A stretch of DNA of 64,000 bases from Desarmillaria ectypa (taxonomy: Eukaryota; Basidiomycota; Agaricomycetes; Agaricales; Physalacriaceae): contig JAUDYN010000002.1 of NCBI GenBank assembly GCA_030407005.1, positions 3,534,001-3,598,000 of the forward strand, given 5' to 3'. A program made the translations under genes and the position numbers. Under the pieces are notes generated by a model. That model searched no databases and had not been told where the DNA came from. It saw only the letters and a list, made by a program, of their open reading frames with translations. Below, in pieces: positions 43,927 through 55,302 of this stretch; the stretch's first letter is position 1; each line of letters opens with the position of its first letter.

Positions 43927-45179
43927 TTATTTCTTCTTGGTCCACATGATATCTACGCGCGCGTTGAAGATTTCTCCGGGCCGAATCCGATTACTACGTT
44001 CAAAAAGGGTCTTTGGCGTGGCGACGACGCGCTCTTCTTCGGCACTGAAGTCAAAGCTCTTAATATATAATGATAGGGTCGTGGTATCGATGTCCTGCAT
44101 GTCTACTCCAAAGGTGAGTCTTAATTTCTTTGAGGTAATCGACTATTACTAGTCGTATTTCGTTGATCAGAATATGATCATCGTTTGGTCGTGATCGCGT
44201 TGTACCACAAGCGATAATGCATCTATTTTCAGCTGTGTTGGCATGTCTTCAAATCGCGCCTTATAATCCGGGGAAATGGGGTACACCATATAAAATTGTA
44301 AATGACAGTCAGCAGTCGCAGTACACATACTTGTGGAGCTTGAGCTATTTCGCATAGTCTCTTTGTCATTCAAGTTCCTAATTGACGACGATCCAAAATT
44401 CGAGGGAAATGGTTGAAAAAGAAACGGACTTTGATCCAGGGAATTGGCTTGCGCCACCTTGCGATTATTAGCACCCGACGGATTGCTGCGCACAAAACAT
44501 TAATTGTTATTCAGATATTTCCGTCAGTCTTTGTATAACACTACTAGGAGTATGTATTTAAACAGTATTTGTCTACGTTCTGCGCTATTCATTTGCTGCG
44601 GACCGTTTCGGTTGCAGACTCGGAGACATACTTTCAGGCAGAAATTAGAGACGAAGGGGTGACAACAGCCTGCGCCTATTAAAAGACAGCAGGATCTTCC
44701 TCGTTTCATCTTTCACAAACGAGGAAAGATTCTCGGTATCGCCGGGGCGATGTCGCACGACAACCAATTTGATGGTACTCGACTGCTCATCTGGGATGTT
44801 GTTGATGGACCATGTTTACCGAAGTAGCCGATTACGGTCCCTGCGGTCAAAAACATAGCTTCCTGACACCTTCCTGATGAAGTTCCATATGGTTTTCATA
44901 CTAGACAGAACTAGGGTGCATTTTCATCATGCTGGTACAAATTCAATATATTGCTCTACGTTGAGATAGTTGACGCAGGTAGAGCTGTTGAAAGAGCTCT
45001 GGTACAGCGGTACTCACCTTGAAGAGGATATTCTTCGGGAAATTGACTGTTAGACTGGGTGTGATGGTAACATGGCGGGTGCATTGATTGACGTTGATTG
45101 CCAAATGAGGAAACGGCGGGAGTGACACGTGACAATTGAAATCTTTTCTTAGTAACTCAGTGTTGTTATTGAACGCCAT
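43927..45179 (-). CDS. Unrecognised conserved-looking gene
   Basis: I do not recognise the family. The minus-strand reading starts at the ATG 45179 with MAFNNNTELLRKDFNCHVSL and PHLAINVNQCTRHVTITPSL, then a GTGAGT donor after ILFK. A plausible second exon joins YENHMELHQED to EQSSTIKLVVVRHRPGDTEN, followed by SFVKDETRKILLSFNR. Further exons hold FPSNFGSSSIRNLNDKETMR and MPTQLKIDALSLVVQRDHDQ. The last exon, DTTTLSLYIKSFDFSAEEER to FNARVDIMWTKKK, stops with TAA at 43927-43929. Alternating hydrophobic strands suggest a beta-rich fold, but this is weak. The join of the last two exons is not resolved. It shares a 125-bp divergent promoter region with the SH3 membrane protein gene. Confidence 0.55.
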
Positions 45180-45304
45180 TCGACGACCTTCCTCTATTTG
45201 AGGGTTCGTATAATTTCTGTTATATAGCTTTCACTTCCTTCCTTCATTCTTTTTCTTCTACTGGCGATCTTTCTTGCCCAGTCTTTGCATCACTCTCCTT
45301 CATA
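45180..45304. promoter_or_regulatory. Short divergent promoter
   Basis: Only 125 bases separate two start codons that point away from each other. TATATAG (45221-45227) on the plus strand and a CT-rich tract before 45305 serve the rightward gene. Control of both genes from one region is likely but not shown. Confidence 0.55.
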
Positions 45305-46294
45305 ATGCCCTCCAGCCCTCAACACCTTCCCGCTGAGCGGGTTCGTCACCGAAAATGGGCGCCGCTACCAGTTGAACCACGAGACTACGGGCAAGAGGGA
45401 TATACCACCAGTACTATTCCAATCACTACTATTACAATAACCAAGGAGTCGTCGTCCTCCACAGTATCAAGTGGTACACCTCTATTGACAACAGTAACGA
45501 CGACTAGATCGTCTACCTCTTCGCTATCTTCCGCATCTGCCACTTCATTGTCCTCCTCTTCTTCCGCCCGCTCATCGATTGTGGAATCAACATCAGCGAG
45601 GTCATCCTCATTACAGTTGTCGACAACCTCGACACCGCCGTTACCATCAGCGTCAGCCATTGCTCCCGCTCCCGCTTCTGCTTCCGACATACAGCAAAAT
45701 AGCGCAGTGTCTAAGCAGACATTGTCAGCAGGCGCCATTGCCGGTATTGTCATTGCCGTTGTTCTGGTACTCGTCGCAGTCGCTCTTGTTCTGCTGAGGA
45801 CCCGCTTCATGCGCCGCCGACGCTCTCGCATGTCGACATGGATTGGCAGGCCGCGACTTGCTAACTCCGGTCTTGCCTTTGAACCAGTTACCAGTACGGT
45901 CAATGACACTCCTCAAGCACTGGGCATGCAATTCGCCCAGTCGAAAGCCCTGGTCACTCCATTGACTATGCCTAGCGCATCCTGGAATAATGCTACAAAC
46001 ACTGGTATTAGCCCAGGTACGATTCCCCCACCCGGCAGTGCAATCGTCAAGTCCAGATTCATTCCTTCGTTACCCGATGAGCTGCCTATTTCAAACGGAG
46101 AGACCGTCCGAATCATGCAAGAATTTGACGACGGGTGGGCTTTGTGCGTCAATGGCAGAGAAGAGCAAGGCATGGTGCCTCTGGAATGTTTGGAGCGTCT
46201 GACATCGACTCCTGGTGCTCCTGCCACTGCGCCTGATTTGAGGAAGGCGGTCAGGGAGAGTTCGTTGTATGGCATGAACACCGTTAGGCATTAG
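45305..46294 (+). CDS. Single-span membrane protein with Ser/Thr-rich region and C-terminal SH3 domain
   Basis: A single exon encodes 329 residues. There is no N-terminal signal peptide. Residues about 35-140 are dense in Ser and Thr (STVSSGTPLLTTVTTTRSST), as in glycosylated extracellular stalks. One membrane span follows: AGAIAGIVIAVVLVLVAVAL, then a strongly basic stop-transfer sequence (RTRFMRRRRSRM), which puts the C-terminus in the cytosol. Residues about 245-300 form an SH3 domain (AIVKSRFIPSLPDELPIS, GETVRIMQEFDDGWALCVNG, GMVPLECLE). This layout (Ser/Thr-rich outside, one span, SH3 inside) resembles yeast Fus1 and functionally recalls osmo- and mating sensors. The ligand and partners are unknown. 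The stop is TAG at 46292-46294. Confidence 0.8.
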   Translation: MPSSPQHLPAERVRHRKWAPLPVEPRDYGQEGYTTSTIPITTITITKESSSSTVSSGTPLLTTVTTTRSSTSSLSSASATSLSSSSSARSSIVESTSARSSSLQLSTTSTPPLPSASAIAPAPASASDIQQNSAVSKQTLSAGAIAGIVIAVVLVLVAVALVLLRTRFMRRRRSRMSTWIGRPRLANSGLAFEPVTSTVNDTPQALGMQFAQSKALVTPLTMPSASWNNATNTGISPGTIPPPGSAIVKSRFIPSLPDELPISNGETVRIMQEFDDGWALCVNGREEQGMVPLECLERLTSTPGAPATAPDLRKAVRESSLYGMNTVRH

Positions 46295-46843
46295 GCGAGT
46301 TTTGCCCTGCCTTTGCGTCCTTTCATTCAGATTACTGAGTATCAGCGACAGTGGGCAGTATCGCGTCTTTCAGATTCACTCTTTTTTTTCTTTCTATCTC
46401 TATTCACATTGACCGTTATCTTGGACTGTTGTATTGCAATGACTGGTTCATGCTTTTCTTATTTCTACTCTTTATTGTACTCTCGCCGCAGCTAAACGGC
46501 CTTATTTACATCTTGTACGTACTATTCAACGATACCCTCAGCGTTGTACCCTGTATTCTGGACTTCTGTATACTTCATCCCTATCGCTTAGCAGAATCTC
46601 TGCAAGGGAGGTAGAACTCCTACGCTGACCGTAGTCTACAAATAAAATGGTGATAGTCGGCGAAAAAAATGTAGAACACAACTTCGCGTCTATAATGCGC
46701 CAACGATAAGTTTGAAATTCGAATTGTGGCGACCGTTGTTTGTGCTTGTTGTACCAGAGCCAGATTTGCTTCGCGGAGTCGTGCGTTTCTTCACCGTTGA
46801 TCCCGTCCACCAGTCTTTACTCCATCTCACAGCTCACTGAACA
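46295..46843. other. Gap before the septin gene
   Basis: The 3' end of the SH3 protein gene and the septin promoter lie here. No TATA box at the usual distance is seen. The stretch just before 46844 is CT-rich (CCCGTCCACCAGTCTTTACTC is in it). No gene is seen. Confidence 0.4.
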
Positions 46844-48185
46844 ATGTCTACTGAAGAAATACGTGCCGACTCCTACGTCGGTTTTGACTCCATTACTCAG
46901 CAGATTGAACACAAGTTGTTGAAGAGAGGCTTCCAATTCAATGTCATTGTTGTCGGTGTGTATTTTGTTTTCTATAGCCCCTTCAGTGTTACCGCCATGA
47001 CTGTAATGCGTCGTTGGGTAGCTGAAAGATGCTTCTGGTAGCTAAAGTGACATCGCAGGACAAACTGGACTGGGAAAGTCGACGCTCATCAACACAATTT
47101 TTGCATCGCACTTGATTGACTCGAAAGGACGGTTCCAAGCTGACGAACCTGTCAGGCAGACTACAGAGATACAGGCTGTTTCTCATGGTGCGTTGGCATT
47201 CGGCTCATTTATATGCGATCAAAGTCCGTGTCTGGCACGTATACTGACATCTTGACGTCCGGCACAGTCATTGTGGAAAATGGCGTCAAACTTCGCTTGA
47301 ACATTGTCGACACTCCCGGGTATGGCGACCAGATTAACAACGAAAACTGGTACGTGACCGCTCTTGCTCCTCTCTTAGCATGCAACTCATGGCTACATTG
47401 TAGCTGGGACCCTATTATCAAATACATCAAGGACCAGCACAGTGCTTACCTCCGCAAGGAGCTCACTGCCATGCGAGACCGATACATCCAGGACACACGA
47501 ATTCATTGCTGCCTTTACTTCATCAACCCAACTGGCCACGCCCTCCGCCCGATTGATGTCATTGTTATGAAGAAGCTCAGTGAAGTTGTCAACGTCGTCC
47601 CCGTTATCGCCAAATCGGACAGTTTGACTGCGGAAGAGCGGGACATGTTCAAAGTGAAGGTTAGATTACATCTTCTTTCTCCAGAAGGCGGCCATCTTAC
47701 GAGGACGCCATATATAGATCCGGGAGGAACTGGTGTATAATAACATCCGCCTGTATCCTTTCGACACAGACGAGGATGATGAAGAAGAGGTTCAATTGAA
47801 TGAGGAGATTCGGGTATGTCTACCGCCTCTTATCCTAGATTCACGGCTGGACCTCGTTGCTAGGACATCATTCCGTTCGCCATCGTTGGTTCAGAAAGCG
47901 CCGTAATCATTGATGGAAAGTCCGTTCGCGGTCGCAAGAACAGATGGGGTGTTGTCAACGTCGAAGACCCCAACCATTGCGAGTTTGTCAACTTGCGTAA
48001 TTTCCTTACGAGGTGCGGCCTCCATTTTGGATTTATACCATTAGTACTGAATGGTGCCCCAAAATAGGACTCACTTGCAAGACTTGATCGAGACAACCGC
48101 TCAAATCCATTATGAGGCATTCCGTTCAAAACAATTGTTGGCGTTGAAGGAGGGTGTCAACCAGCGCCCACCTGCCGACCGTTAA
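46844..48185 (+). CDS. CDC10: Septin, Cdc10 type
   Basis: A gene with about seven short exons encoding some 330 residues. Septins are GTP-binding proteins that form filaments at the septum, hyphal tip and dikaryon clamps. The N-terminus SYVGFDSITQQIEHKLLKRG and FQFNVIVVGQTGLGKSTLIN match Cdc10 closely. The P-loop is GQTGLGKS (across an intron), G3 is DTPGYGDQINN, and G4 is AKSD within VVPVIAKSDSLT. The septin unique element region (GRKNRWGVVNVEDPNHCEF) and the C-terminus (THLQDLIETTAQIHYEAFRS) are also visible. There is no C-terminal coiled coil, which is typical of the Cdc10 group. The start at 46844 and the stop TAA at 48183-48185 fit the usual length. Confidence 0.92.
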
Positions 48186-48807
48186 GTTCGTCTGATAGTG
48201 AGCTGAACTATGTTTGCATTCCACCTTGTCTCATCACTGTCGTTACAATAGTAGAGAATTGATGATACCCTCGCCTTTCGCTTGCTATCTGGATGGAGGC
48301 ACGAACGTCGAACATTCCTTCAACTTTTGACCCGGAATATTTTCTGTCTGACTTGTTTTATTCTTCCCAATGCTTTCTGGTCGACTTTTATCTCGTTTGA
48401 CACTCTTTCCTACGGACTAATACAGGTATCCTACGTTGCAATGCAAGACATACCCCACATATGTTGACTTTGCTTAGTGGGCTCAGGCCTCAGTGTTATA
48501 AAGAGGGTAAGTAGTCTCTTCAACGCATTGCCTTACAGAGATCAGAACTGGGTTTGAAAACTGAATGCGGACTTTTCTACCACAAAGCTTCCGATCAAGC
48601 CATCAGTGGAAGTCCACCGTCAATTCTAGAAGAATAAGTGACATCGTAAATGAAGGTTTTTGTATGCCTTTGACCTCTGGTTATATCCCGCCATATCTCT
48701 GCAATGCGGCCTGTGGTTAGAAATCCGCCCAAAGGTATTTTTCCTGTCTACGCGTCGAATGTTGAACGTTGAACGTCCAACAAACTGAAGCATAATCATC
48801 TAGAAAC
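48186..48807. other. Gap before the flavin monooxygenase
   Basis: About 620 bases with only short frames. Near 48763 the sequence GTTGAACGTTGAACGT forms a small direct repeat. No gene is seen. Confidence 0.4.
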
Positions 48808-50997
48808 ATGGCGTACATCGATCCTCGTGTTCAAAGCGTTGGCCTCATCGGCTCAGGCGCCGCAGGGCTGATTACTGCCCACACCTTGATACAAGATGGA
48901 TTCTCAGATGTCCAGATCATCACTAGGGACCGTACCCCAGGTGGTGTTTGGAGCGAGGAAAGAGTCTATCCGGGGTTGACGCTCAACAAGCAAGTAGAAC
49001 TCGTGGCATGATTCCACGGCTGATAATCTGTTTTAGTGTCCATGGAGAGTTCAGGTTCTCTAGCATGCCAATGCTGCCTCCCTCGGACTCTACCAAGAAC
49101 GGCGGTCGACTAGGCGGCGAAGACATGCGACAGTATATGCAAAAATTTACTGATAAGTTCCTGGCAGGAAAAATCAGATACGGGACAAACGTTCTAAACA
49201 TAGAGCGAACAAAGGAACCTGACCCCGTTTGGAATATCACAGTCAGTAACGTAAAGGGTGGAGATCCCGAGATCCTCAGGTTTTCTCGGATTGTTTTATG
49301 CACGGGAGTGTGTGGTTTCCTCGAAACCGATATTCTTTGTTGACTAGTATTTGTTACAGGGCTGCAGTACGCCGAAAACGCCTGCTTATTTGTCACAGGA
49401 AGCTGCGAACAAAGCGGGTTTCCAGGGACTTGTGGTGCATTCGATTGATTTTGGTCCGCGTTTGGATGAAATACTTGCTGCTGTGCCTTCGTGCGGAACA
49501 GGTGGTTCTAGTCCCACCATTGTTGTTGTTGGGGGCGGAAAATCAGCCCAAGAGTTTGTGTTCTAGTATGCCTCCGATTAGTTGCTAACAAGCGGCTTTA
49601 GCATTTCCTCACATCTCGCGAATGAAGGGCGAAAAGTTACTGTCGTCTTTGAGACCGCCGACGCTTTCTTAGGTAGTGTAAAGCCACTCCTCGATTCTCT
49701 GAGGAAGAGCCGGTACGTTTATCTGCTAGCTATGGGTGTGAGCTGATCTTGAAGGGTTAGCTTGTAGTCTCCTAGCCATTCTTTCTTCCCACATCGAACT
49801 ACGGACCAAGCTGGAGTACGCAGTACTGATCATTCAAAAAGATTTCCTGCATCTCATCTTCAAATCAATAGGCGCTTCCTCCACAGGACGTGGATTGGCG
49901 GCAAGATCGTCCATGCCGCTTGGAATTTCTTGCAACAGGATTCTGTTTGTATATTTCATGATCATTTGTGCCCAAGCCTTGAATAATCGTCCTTTTGAGT
50001 ATAATGCCTTCGATGTACCGGCTAATTCTCCGCTGCGACGAGGGCATTCTCCGTTCTGGAGTGTGCGCTTGAATGACGAAGGAGTAAAGCGTGACAACAG
50101 CTTCTTCTCGCTCGTTAATAGAGAGAAAATCAGTCTTATTGCTCCAGCTCAAGTTACAGGATTTGATCTTGACGGTCGGTCACTGACTCTCAACAACGGG
50201 TCCTCAATCAGGGCCGACGTGGTCATTGTCGCCACAGGGTACAAGTCTTCATGGGAAAATCTATTTGATGGTGCGTGTGTTCACTCGTGCCTGTCCAGAG
50301 TGAGGTCTTCTGCTGACTCCGCCGTTACAGACTACACGCGAATAGAGCTAGGTATCCAACGGCATGCGCCTGACCAGCATGTCAAGGATGAATGGGACTA
50401 TGCCTCACTTTCCAATCCACCCTCTGCGCATCCAGAAAATGAGCAATGGGCTTCCTCTATCTACCGGGGCATTGTCCCAGCTAAGAATATATTGCGCCGG
50501 GACTTCGCAATCAACGGGGCTTCCGTAAGCAGCACTATCACTCAGGTTTAGCCAGCTTCTATCAACGAAATTTACTAGTTCACCACAAATAACGGGTATG
50601 CTTTTGAAGTCATGTCACATTGGATATCGTCGTACTTCTTGAATGATGCGATGCGCCTGCCTTCTTCGCCAGAGGAGGCTTTGAGGCATGCCGACCGGAA
50701 TGCTAAATGGATGAGGAAGCGTTTTCCCGATCAGCTGTTGTGGTTGAATGAAAGCTACAGTAGCGCCGTGTACTTTCTGGCGTGAGTTACTCAATTACGT
50801 TTCCGTCAACCTTACTCATAACCAACTGTACCTTTAGATGGCCACAGTATGTTGATGAACTACTGGAAGATATGGGCCTCAAGAGTATGCGAAGCGGCGG
50901 AAACTGGCTGACATGGGCGTTCAAGGCGATTGATGTGCAAGAAATCGCGACACTTAAGGAAGAGCGGGATGCACAAAGGGACGAATTAAAAGGTTAA
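48808..50997 (+). CDS. Flavin-dependent monooxygenase (FMO-like)
   Basis: A spliced gene of about 560-600 residues. It starts with an FAD-binding Rossmann motif (VGLIGSGAAGLITAHTLIQD). The junction LNN|VHGEFRFSS is reached only by using a GC-AG intron at 48990-49036. A second nucleotide-binding motif for NADPH is VVVGGGKSAQE. VIVATGYKSSWE is the common ATG-containing motif of FMOs. The C-terminal part (FEVMSHWISSYFLND, RHADRNAKWMRKRFPDQLLW) is typical of fungal FMO-like proteins. The canonical FxGxxxHxxx signature is not seen clearly, so the activity (N/S-oxygenation, Baeyer-Villiger or other) is open. Several small exons in the middle (49560-49860) were not fixed exactly. The stop is TAA at 50995-50997. 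Confidence 0.78.
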
Positions 50998-51024
50998 TGT
51001 ATTCGCTTTCACTGTACCGATGTA

Positions 51025-51492
51025 TCAGTGCGAATTTGAGAAATGCCTTTCCTCCACGGTGTCATCCCCCTCCTGCCATCTCGCCATATCTTCCCGAAGC
51101 TCCTTTCTTACGTATGCCTGGTTGACGGCTTTAAACGTGATTCCATCCTCCTTCAACAACCTGAGCGCTTCCAACACCCAATCCTGGCAATCCCAACCCC
51201 GATCAAGCCTGATCACGGTAACGTCTCTCTTCAGGCGCTCATCCAGCCGATCAATAGACGTAGATGGTACTTGGCCGATGTGACAGCCCCCTCGGTATGT
51301 TGGTATGGACCCAATCGGAACCGATACAGTATCGTGCACGTATGTGAACGTATCTGAATTTCCCCGCACTTCGAATGTGTGTGATACGTTGGGTGATACA
51401 AGAACCGTCAGGTTCCAGTGCTCAGAACGTCGATGATGGCCCGTGATCTCGTATTGCGCTACGATTAGGGGGTATGTCTGGTCTAGATTCAT
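51025..51492 (-). CDS. Small unrecognised single-exon protein
   Basis: A single open exon of 155 codons begins with ATG at 51492 and ends at 51025. The protein is soluble with no signal peptide. It contains HWNLTVLVSPNVSHTFEVRG, then PTYRGGCHIGQVPSTSIDRL and GWDCQDWVLEALRLLKEDG, and ends in a charged helix (RKELREDMARWQEGDD). The pattern looks like a conserved small fungal family of unknown function, which I cannot name. It ends 28 bases from the stop codon of the flavin monooxygenase on the other strand, so the two transcripts probably overlap at their 3' ends. Confidence 0.6.
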   Translation of the reverse strand: MNLDQTYPLIVAQYEITGHHRRSEHWNLTVLVSPNVSHTFEVRGNSDTFTYVHDTVSVPIGSIPTYRGGCHIGQVPSTSIDRLDERLKRDVTVIRLDRGWDCQDWVLEALRLLKEDGITFKAVNQAYVRKELREDMARWQEGDDTVEERHFSNSH

Positions 51493-51606
51493 CGCGACTC
51501 TGGCTTAACCGGCGTTCGGTTCTGAGAAGACGGAAAGCACTGACTTGTAACTCCGACGCCTTAATGAGATAAAAATGATATTTTTACAAATTCAAACTAC
51601 AAAAAA

Positions 51607-53584
51607 TTAGACGAAGGTACCATGTTGATTTGTCCCCAAAATCAGACCTAGATTTGAGCCAACGAGGCCAAGACTAACACAGATTTTATCAAGGTCCTAA
51701 CGATTCAATGTGAGGAATGATCAACCAGGCGCCAAAAAGGAGGACTTACTATCGCAGCCACTATCCCCTTGAGCAGACTATCGAGACCGATGCCGCTCAG
51801 GAGACGGCCGACTAGGTTGAGCACGCCTACGAGCAAAAGCCCGACTCCGCCAACGATTTGGGTCAGAGGCTCTGGTGGAAAATACAGCAGATTTAGCTGA
51901 AAGGTGCACTTACGGCCTAAAGCATCAAGAAGGGGACCAAGATTCCTTTTCGCATCGGGGAGGGAATCGAGCTTGTTCTTCGCCCACTCAATCGTGCCGC
52001 CCACTTCTTCCACGAGCTGAGAATTAATGTCATCCCGCTTAGGAATGTCTCAAGAACTTGAAATACAAAGATATACACGGCTTTTGTTGCCTCTGCGAGG
52101 CGTTGTTCTTCGGGGATCGCCCGATGATCTTGCTGATGGCCCTTGGCCTTATTGGACAGACGATTGTTAGCGCCGGCACCTTTGATGGCACCTTCGGTCT
52201 GCCAGTGCAAAATCTGCTCGGCTTGTTCAAGCAACGGCCTCACTTGCGGCTCGCCTCCATCCCTATCTTCCTCTTTCCGAGCGTCCACGCCTCTAATGTG
52301 CTGATAGATAGGATCATCAAACTGTTGAATATCTAGGCAAGTTCGAGATTACCTTGCGGATCGTCTTACACAAAGGCACTACGCAAGAGTTCGCATCTTC
52401 AATAAGGGCCGACAGACGCTCAGCCAGCTGTTTGTCCGCTTCTTTCTGAGCGTCGGTACGATCATCCTTAATATCTGAACCAAGGTCGTGGTCGACGTCA
52501 ATTCGGGGCTGCCGCCTCTCTTGTACCTCGGCCTGAGACACGAGGCACAAATCGCATTCTCCAACAGGATGCCATCTGTGAAGAATAGTAATGATCTAGT
52601 CCTTGAACGCCCGATGTTGCTGGGGTGCGGGGCTGACGACAACTTGGAGAAGTGCGTGAGAAGGATGTCCACTTGATGTTCACAGATGTGATTGTCAAAG
52701 TTCGTTAAGTGGACTATTTTTGATCCGATCCGATCAATCCAGCTTCGGCAGTTGCGAGAAGTACTTCCTTTGACCGTGACCTCCGGCGATAGCTGTGGGT
52801 TTCGACGTTCGGTTGATATTATGGCACTACAAAATGTCGACAAGAATAATTTTTCAGCGATGTTCCGCATTTTCTGCCAAACACACCCTGTAATAACAGT
52901 ATTCTTTCCAAACTGCATTCCAGCACCTTTCTCTCGCCTCTTATGCTACTCAGACGGTCATCATCCTGGTCATAATACAGAACACACGAGCCTTCGGTCT
53001 CCTCTAGCGCTCCAAACCATTCCCAGTCCTCAAATGTCCCCCTTTCTTCGTCATAAATCCAATCCCAAGGGCCTGTAATGTGCGGAAGACTTTGGGACCT
53101 TCCTCCATACTCCAGCGCCATCGTGTCCTTGTTAGTGTATATCCAGTTGAGCTCTGGAGGGTCATTCTTGGTTGTGCTAACGAGTCCCAATGGCTTGGCC
53201 TTCCCTGGGTATTCGACATAGAAACCGCTAAACTCATGCCCATCTTCGAATTTCCTTAGCGACGGGTCTGGGTCATCGAGGTAAAGCTGCGGAGAGCTAA
53301 TTAGGACATGGAAATGAATATCTATTCCCATGACTTGCCGTTCCGCAAGACCACCTGCTTGTCCCTAATGGGGAATCGTCCTCGTCACTACAGTGCGCTC
53401 TGAGCATGAACTTCGCCAGTCGGGGGTCATCTGGGTCAACGCTTGATGAGTCTCCTTGCGATTCACTGTTCTGTTGCTGAGCCCCAACGCCCTGGGAAAG
53501 ACTAGCCACGGAATTAGCTATTGATACCGCAGGAAGCGGTATAGCGATGCTACCCGCCGCGACACCGATCGCCCCAAGAACCAT
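51607..53584 (-). CDS. Unrecognised fungal gene with hydrophobic termini
   Basis: I do not recognise the family. The first exon begins at ATG 53584 with a hydrophobic, small-residue stretch (MVLGAIGVAAGSIAIPLPAV) and then an acidic region (DPDDPRLAKFMLRAHCSDED). A 68-nt intron joins it in frame to LYLDDPDPSLRKFEDGHEFS, GKAKPLGLVSTTKNDPPELN, ITGPWDWIYDEERGTFEDWE and RKVLECSLERIL, which looks like an ordered beta-rich domain. Later exons encode DIKDDRTDAQKEADKQLAER and IEWAKNKLDSLPDAKRNLGP. A hydrophobic tail follows (TQIVGGVGLLLVGVLNLVGR), with a last exon after a GTAAGT..GTTAG intron ending at 51607-51609. The middle (about 52550-52900) is not resolved. Membrane association of the ends is possible. 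Confidence 0.6.
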
Positions 53585-55191
53585 GGCTTACTACCGTAGG
53601 TGGGTAATTTTGAAGATATATAAAGGGATTAGCCAATGCTATAGTAGGCAGAACAACTCCGCTGGTTTATACGTATGATGCAATTAGTTTCGCGGACCCT
53701 ATAGCCTAAAATAACATTGCATAACGGCTGTTAGTATACGTGCAGTTCAGACCCCCCAAAAATTGTCGAGGATGAGGATTATACTTAGGCTGAAGAAAAT
53801 ATAGCAGACCACTTGTCCCATTTGAAGGCCCCTGACCAGGGGCGAGTTCTTTGAAGTGCTCTACTACTTTTACCTCAGTTCACGCGCTTTGGCGACGCTC
53901 AAGAAGGTACCAAACACAATCAAAATAGCTTCTAAATGATAGTATGACGTTCCAAATAGCTCGTACTCCCAGATTCATTCATCGGTGTGTGGAGTCCGGA
54001 ATACAGTGTGGGTGTATCTTACAATGGCACTCCAAGTTTTGATTGCAGAGCTTTCTCAACGAGACCCCATAGTCTAGCTCAGCGTTAACATCAACATGAC
54101 ACACATATTACTGCGTTGCTCTCACAAGAACCTCTCCAATCGATATTTTGTGGCACTCAAGACGAGTATTAAAGGATAACTGGGAACTCCCAGTAGATAC
54201 ATTCAAACCCTCTCAAGCACCCATGTCCCAAGAATTTGCCAACCGATTTCCTTTTCGCACTGCTTCTCTCTCTCCCTCTCCTGCACCACAGCCAAAACAG
54301 GAACATGGCGGTCCTCGCAGCTGTTCCATCGACGAATCAGACAACAACTCAGACGTTGATGCTCCGCGTCATCGTACCTGACGTCGGGCCGGCGGGGGAC
54401 TTCCCTTAAGTGGAGAGGACCCTGCGCGCGCCGTCTCCGATACTGTCAATCAGCTTGGTCAAACCGCGAGGGGGGGTCGCAAATGTCGGCGGAGGGAGGA
54501 GACGAAGCGGGAGCCAAAAGGACACGCTGAAGCTTAGGCTGGACCTCAACTTTGATGTTGAAATCACTATAAAAGCAAGGGTGCACGGTGGCGTTACTCG
54601 ATCTTTTCTGTGGGTCTTCCGTTTTCGGTTTCGATTTTCTGAAGCTGATTCCCAGTGATTAATTTTGCCCCCAGTAACTAAATACATATTTACTGGGCCA
54701 ATAGGCCCGTTCGCCTCCCTCAAAGTTGAAAGTAGGGATGTCGTGCGAATAATGGTACACATGTGTAAATCAGTTTGTAGCGTTTTGGACCTTCAAGTTA
54801 TAGTCCCATATCGTTTTAGCCGGAACAAGGGTTGTCGGTGACTTTTAAATTGTACTTCCTTGAACAATTCGATACAAACGCCGATATTAAGCAAGAAGGC
54901 AATATTATGGAGCGAAAAGGACATGCTCAATTCGGAGCATCAACCATGATGAGAGCCACTTTGAATAAGTAGGCAGCCGTCGTCGAAGCAAAGAGCACTT
55001 GAAGCTGTGATATTCGCAACATACTCAATCGTAAGAAACACCTCCCTCGAGGAAATGCACCTACTTCCTCTATCTATCCTTCAGGTCGAAGTCTGGTTTC
55101 TGGATGAATGAGCCGGCTTCATAGATGAGAAAACGGAAAGCCCACGGCTTGAAACGGCATGTTCCCGGCAAGCGATTGCTGACCTCAGCTG
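53585..55191. other. Gene-poor gap before MDM12
   Basis: About 1.6 kb. An open stretch at 54148-54381 includes an ATG at 54223 that would give a 53-residue Ser/Pro-rich acidic peptide (PFRTASLSPSPAPQP). This may be a remnant of a gene, but is not supported by a domain. A frame on the minus strand at 54406-54762 also lacks motifs. Confidence 0.4.
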
Positions 55192-55302
55192 ATGGACGGT
55201 GCCGCTAACGGCCATCACCTTATATCAGCGAGTATCATCGATCATCCGGCATTTATTGCTTTTTTGGACTCGCGTTCTCATCCCCCACCACCATTTTTTA
55301 CG

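Noticed and set aside
45385..45909. Antisense frame of 174 codons opposite the SH3 membrane protein
   Set aside because: It mirrors Ser/Thr codon runs as Asp/Glu/Val runs, with no domain.
54223..54381. Possible 53-residue Ser/Pro-rich peptide
   Set aside because: No domain, no promoter signal and no splice context. Only mentioned in the gap entry.
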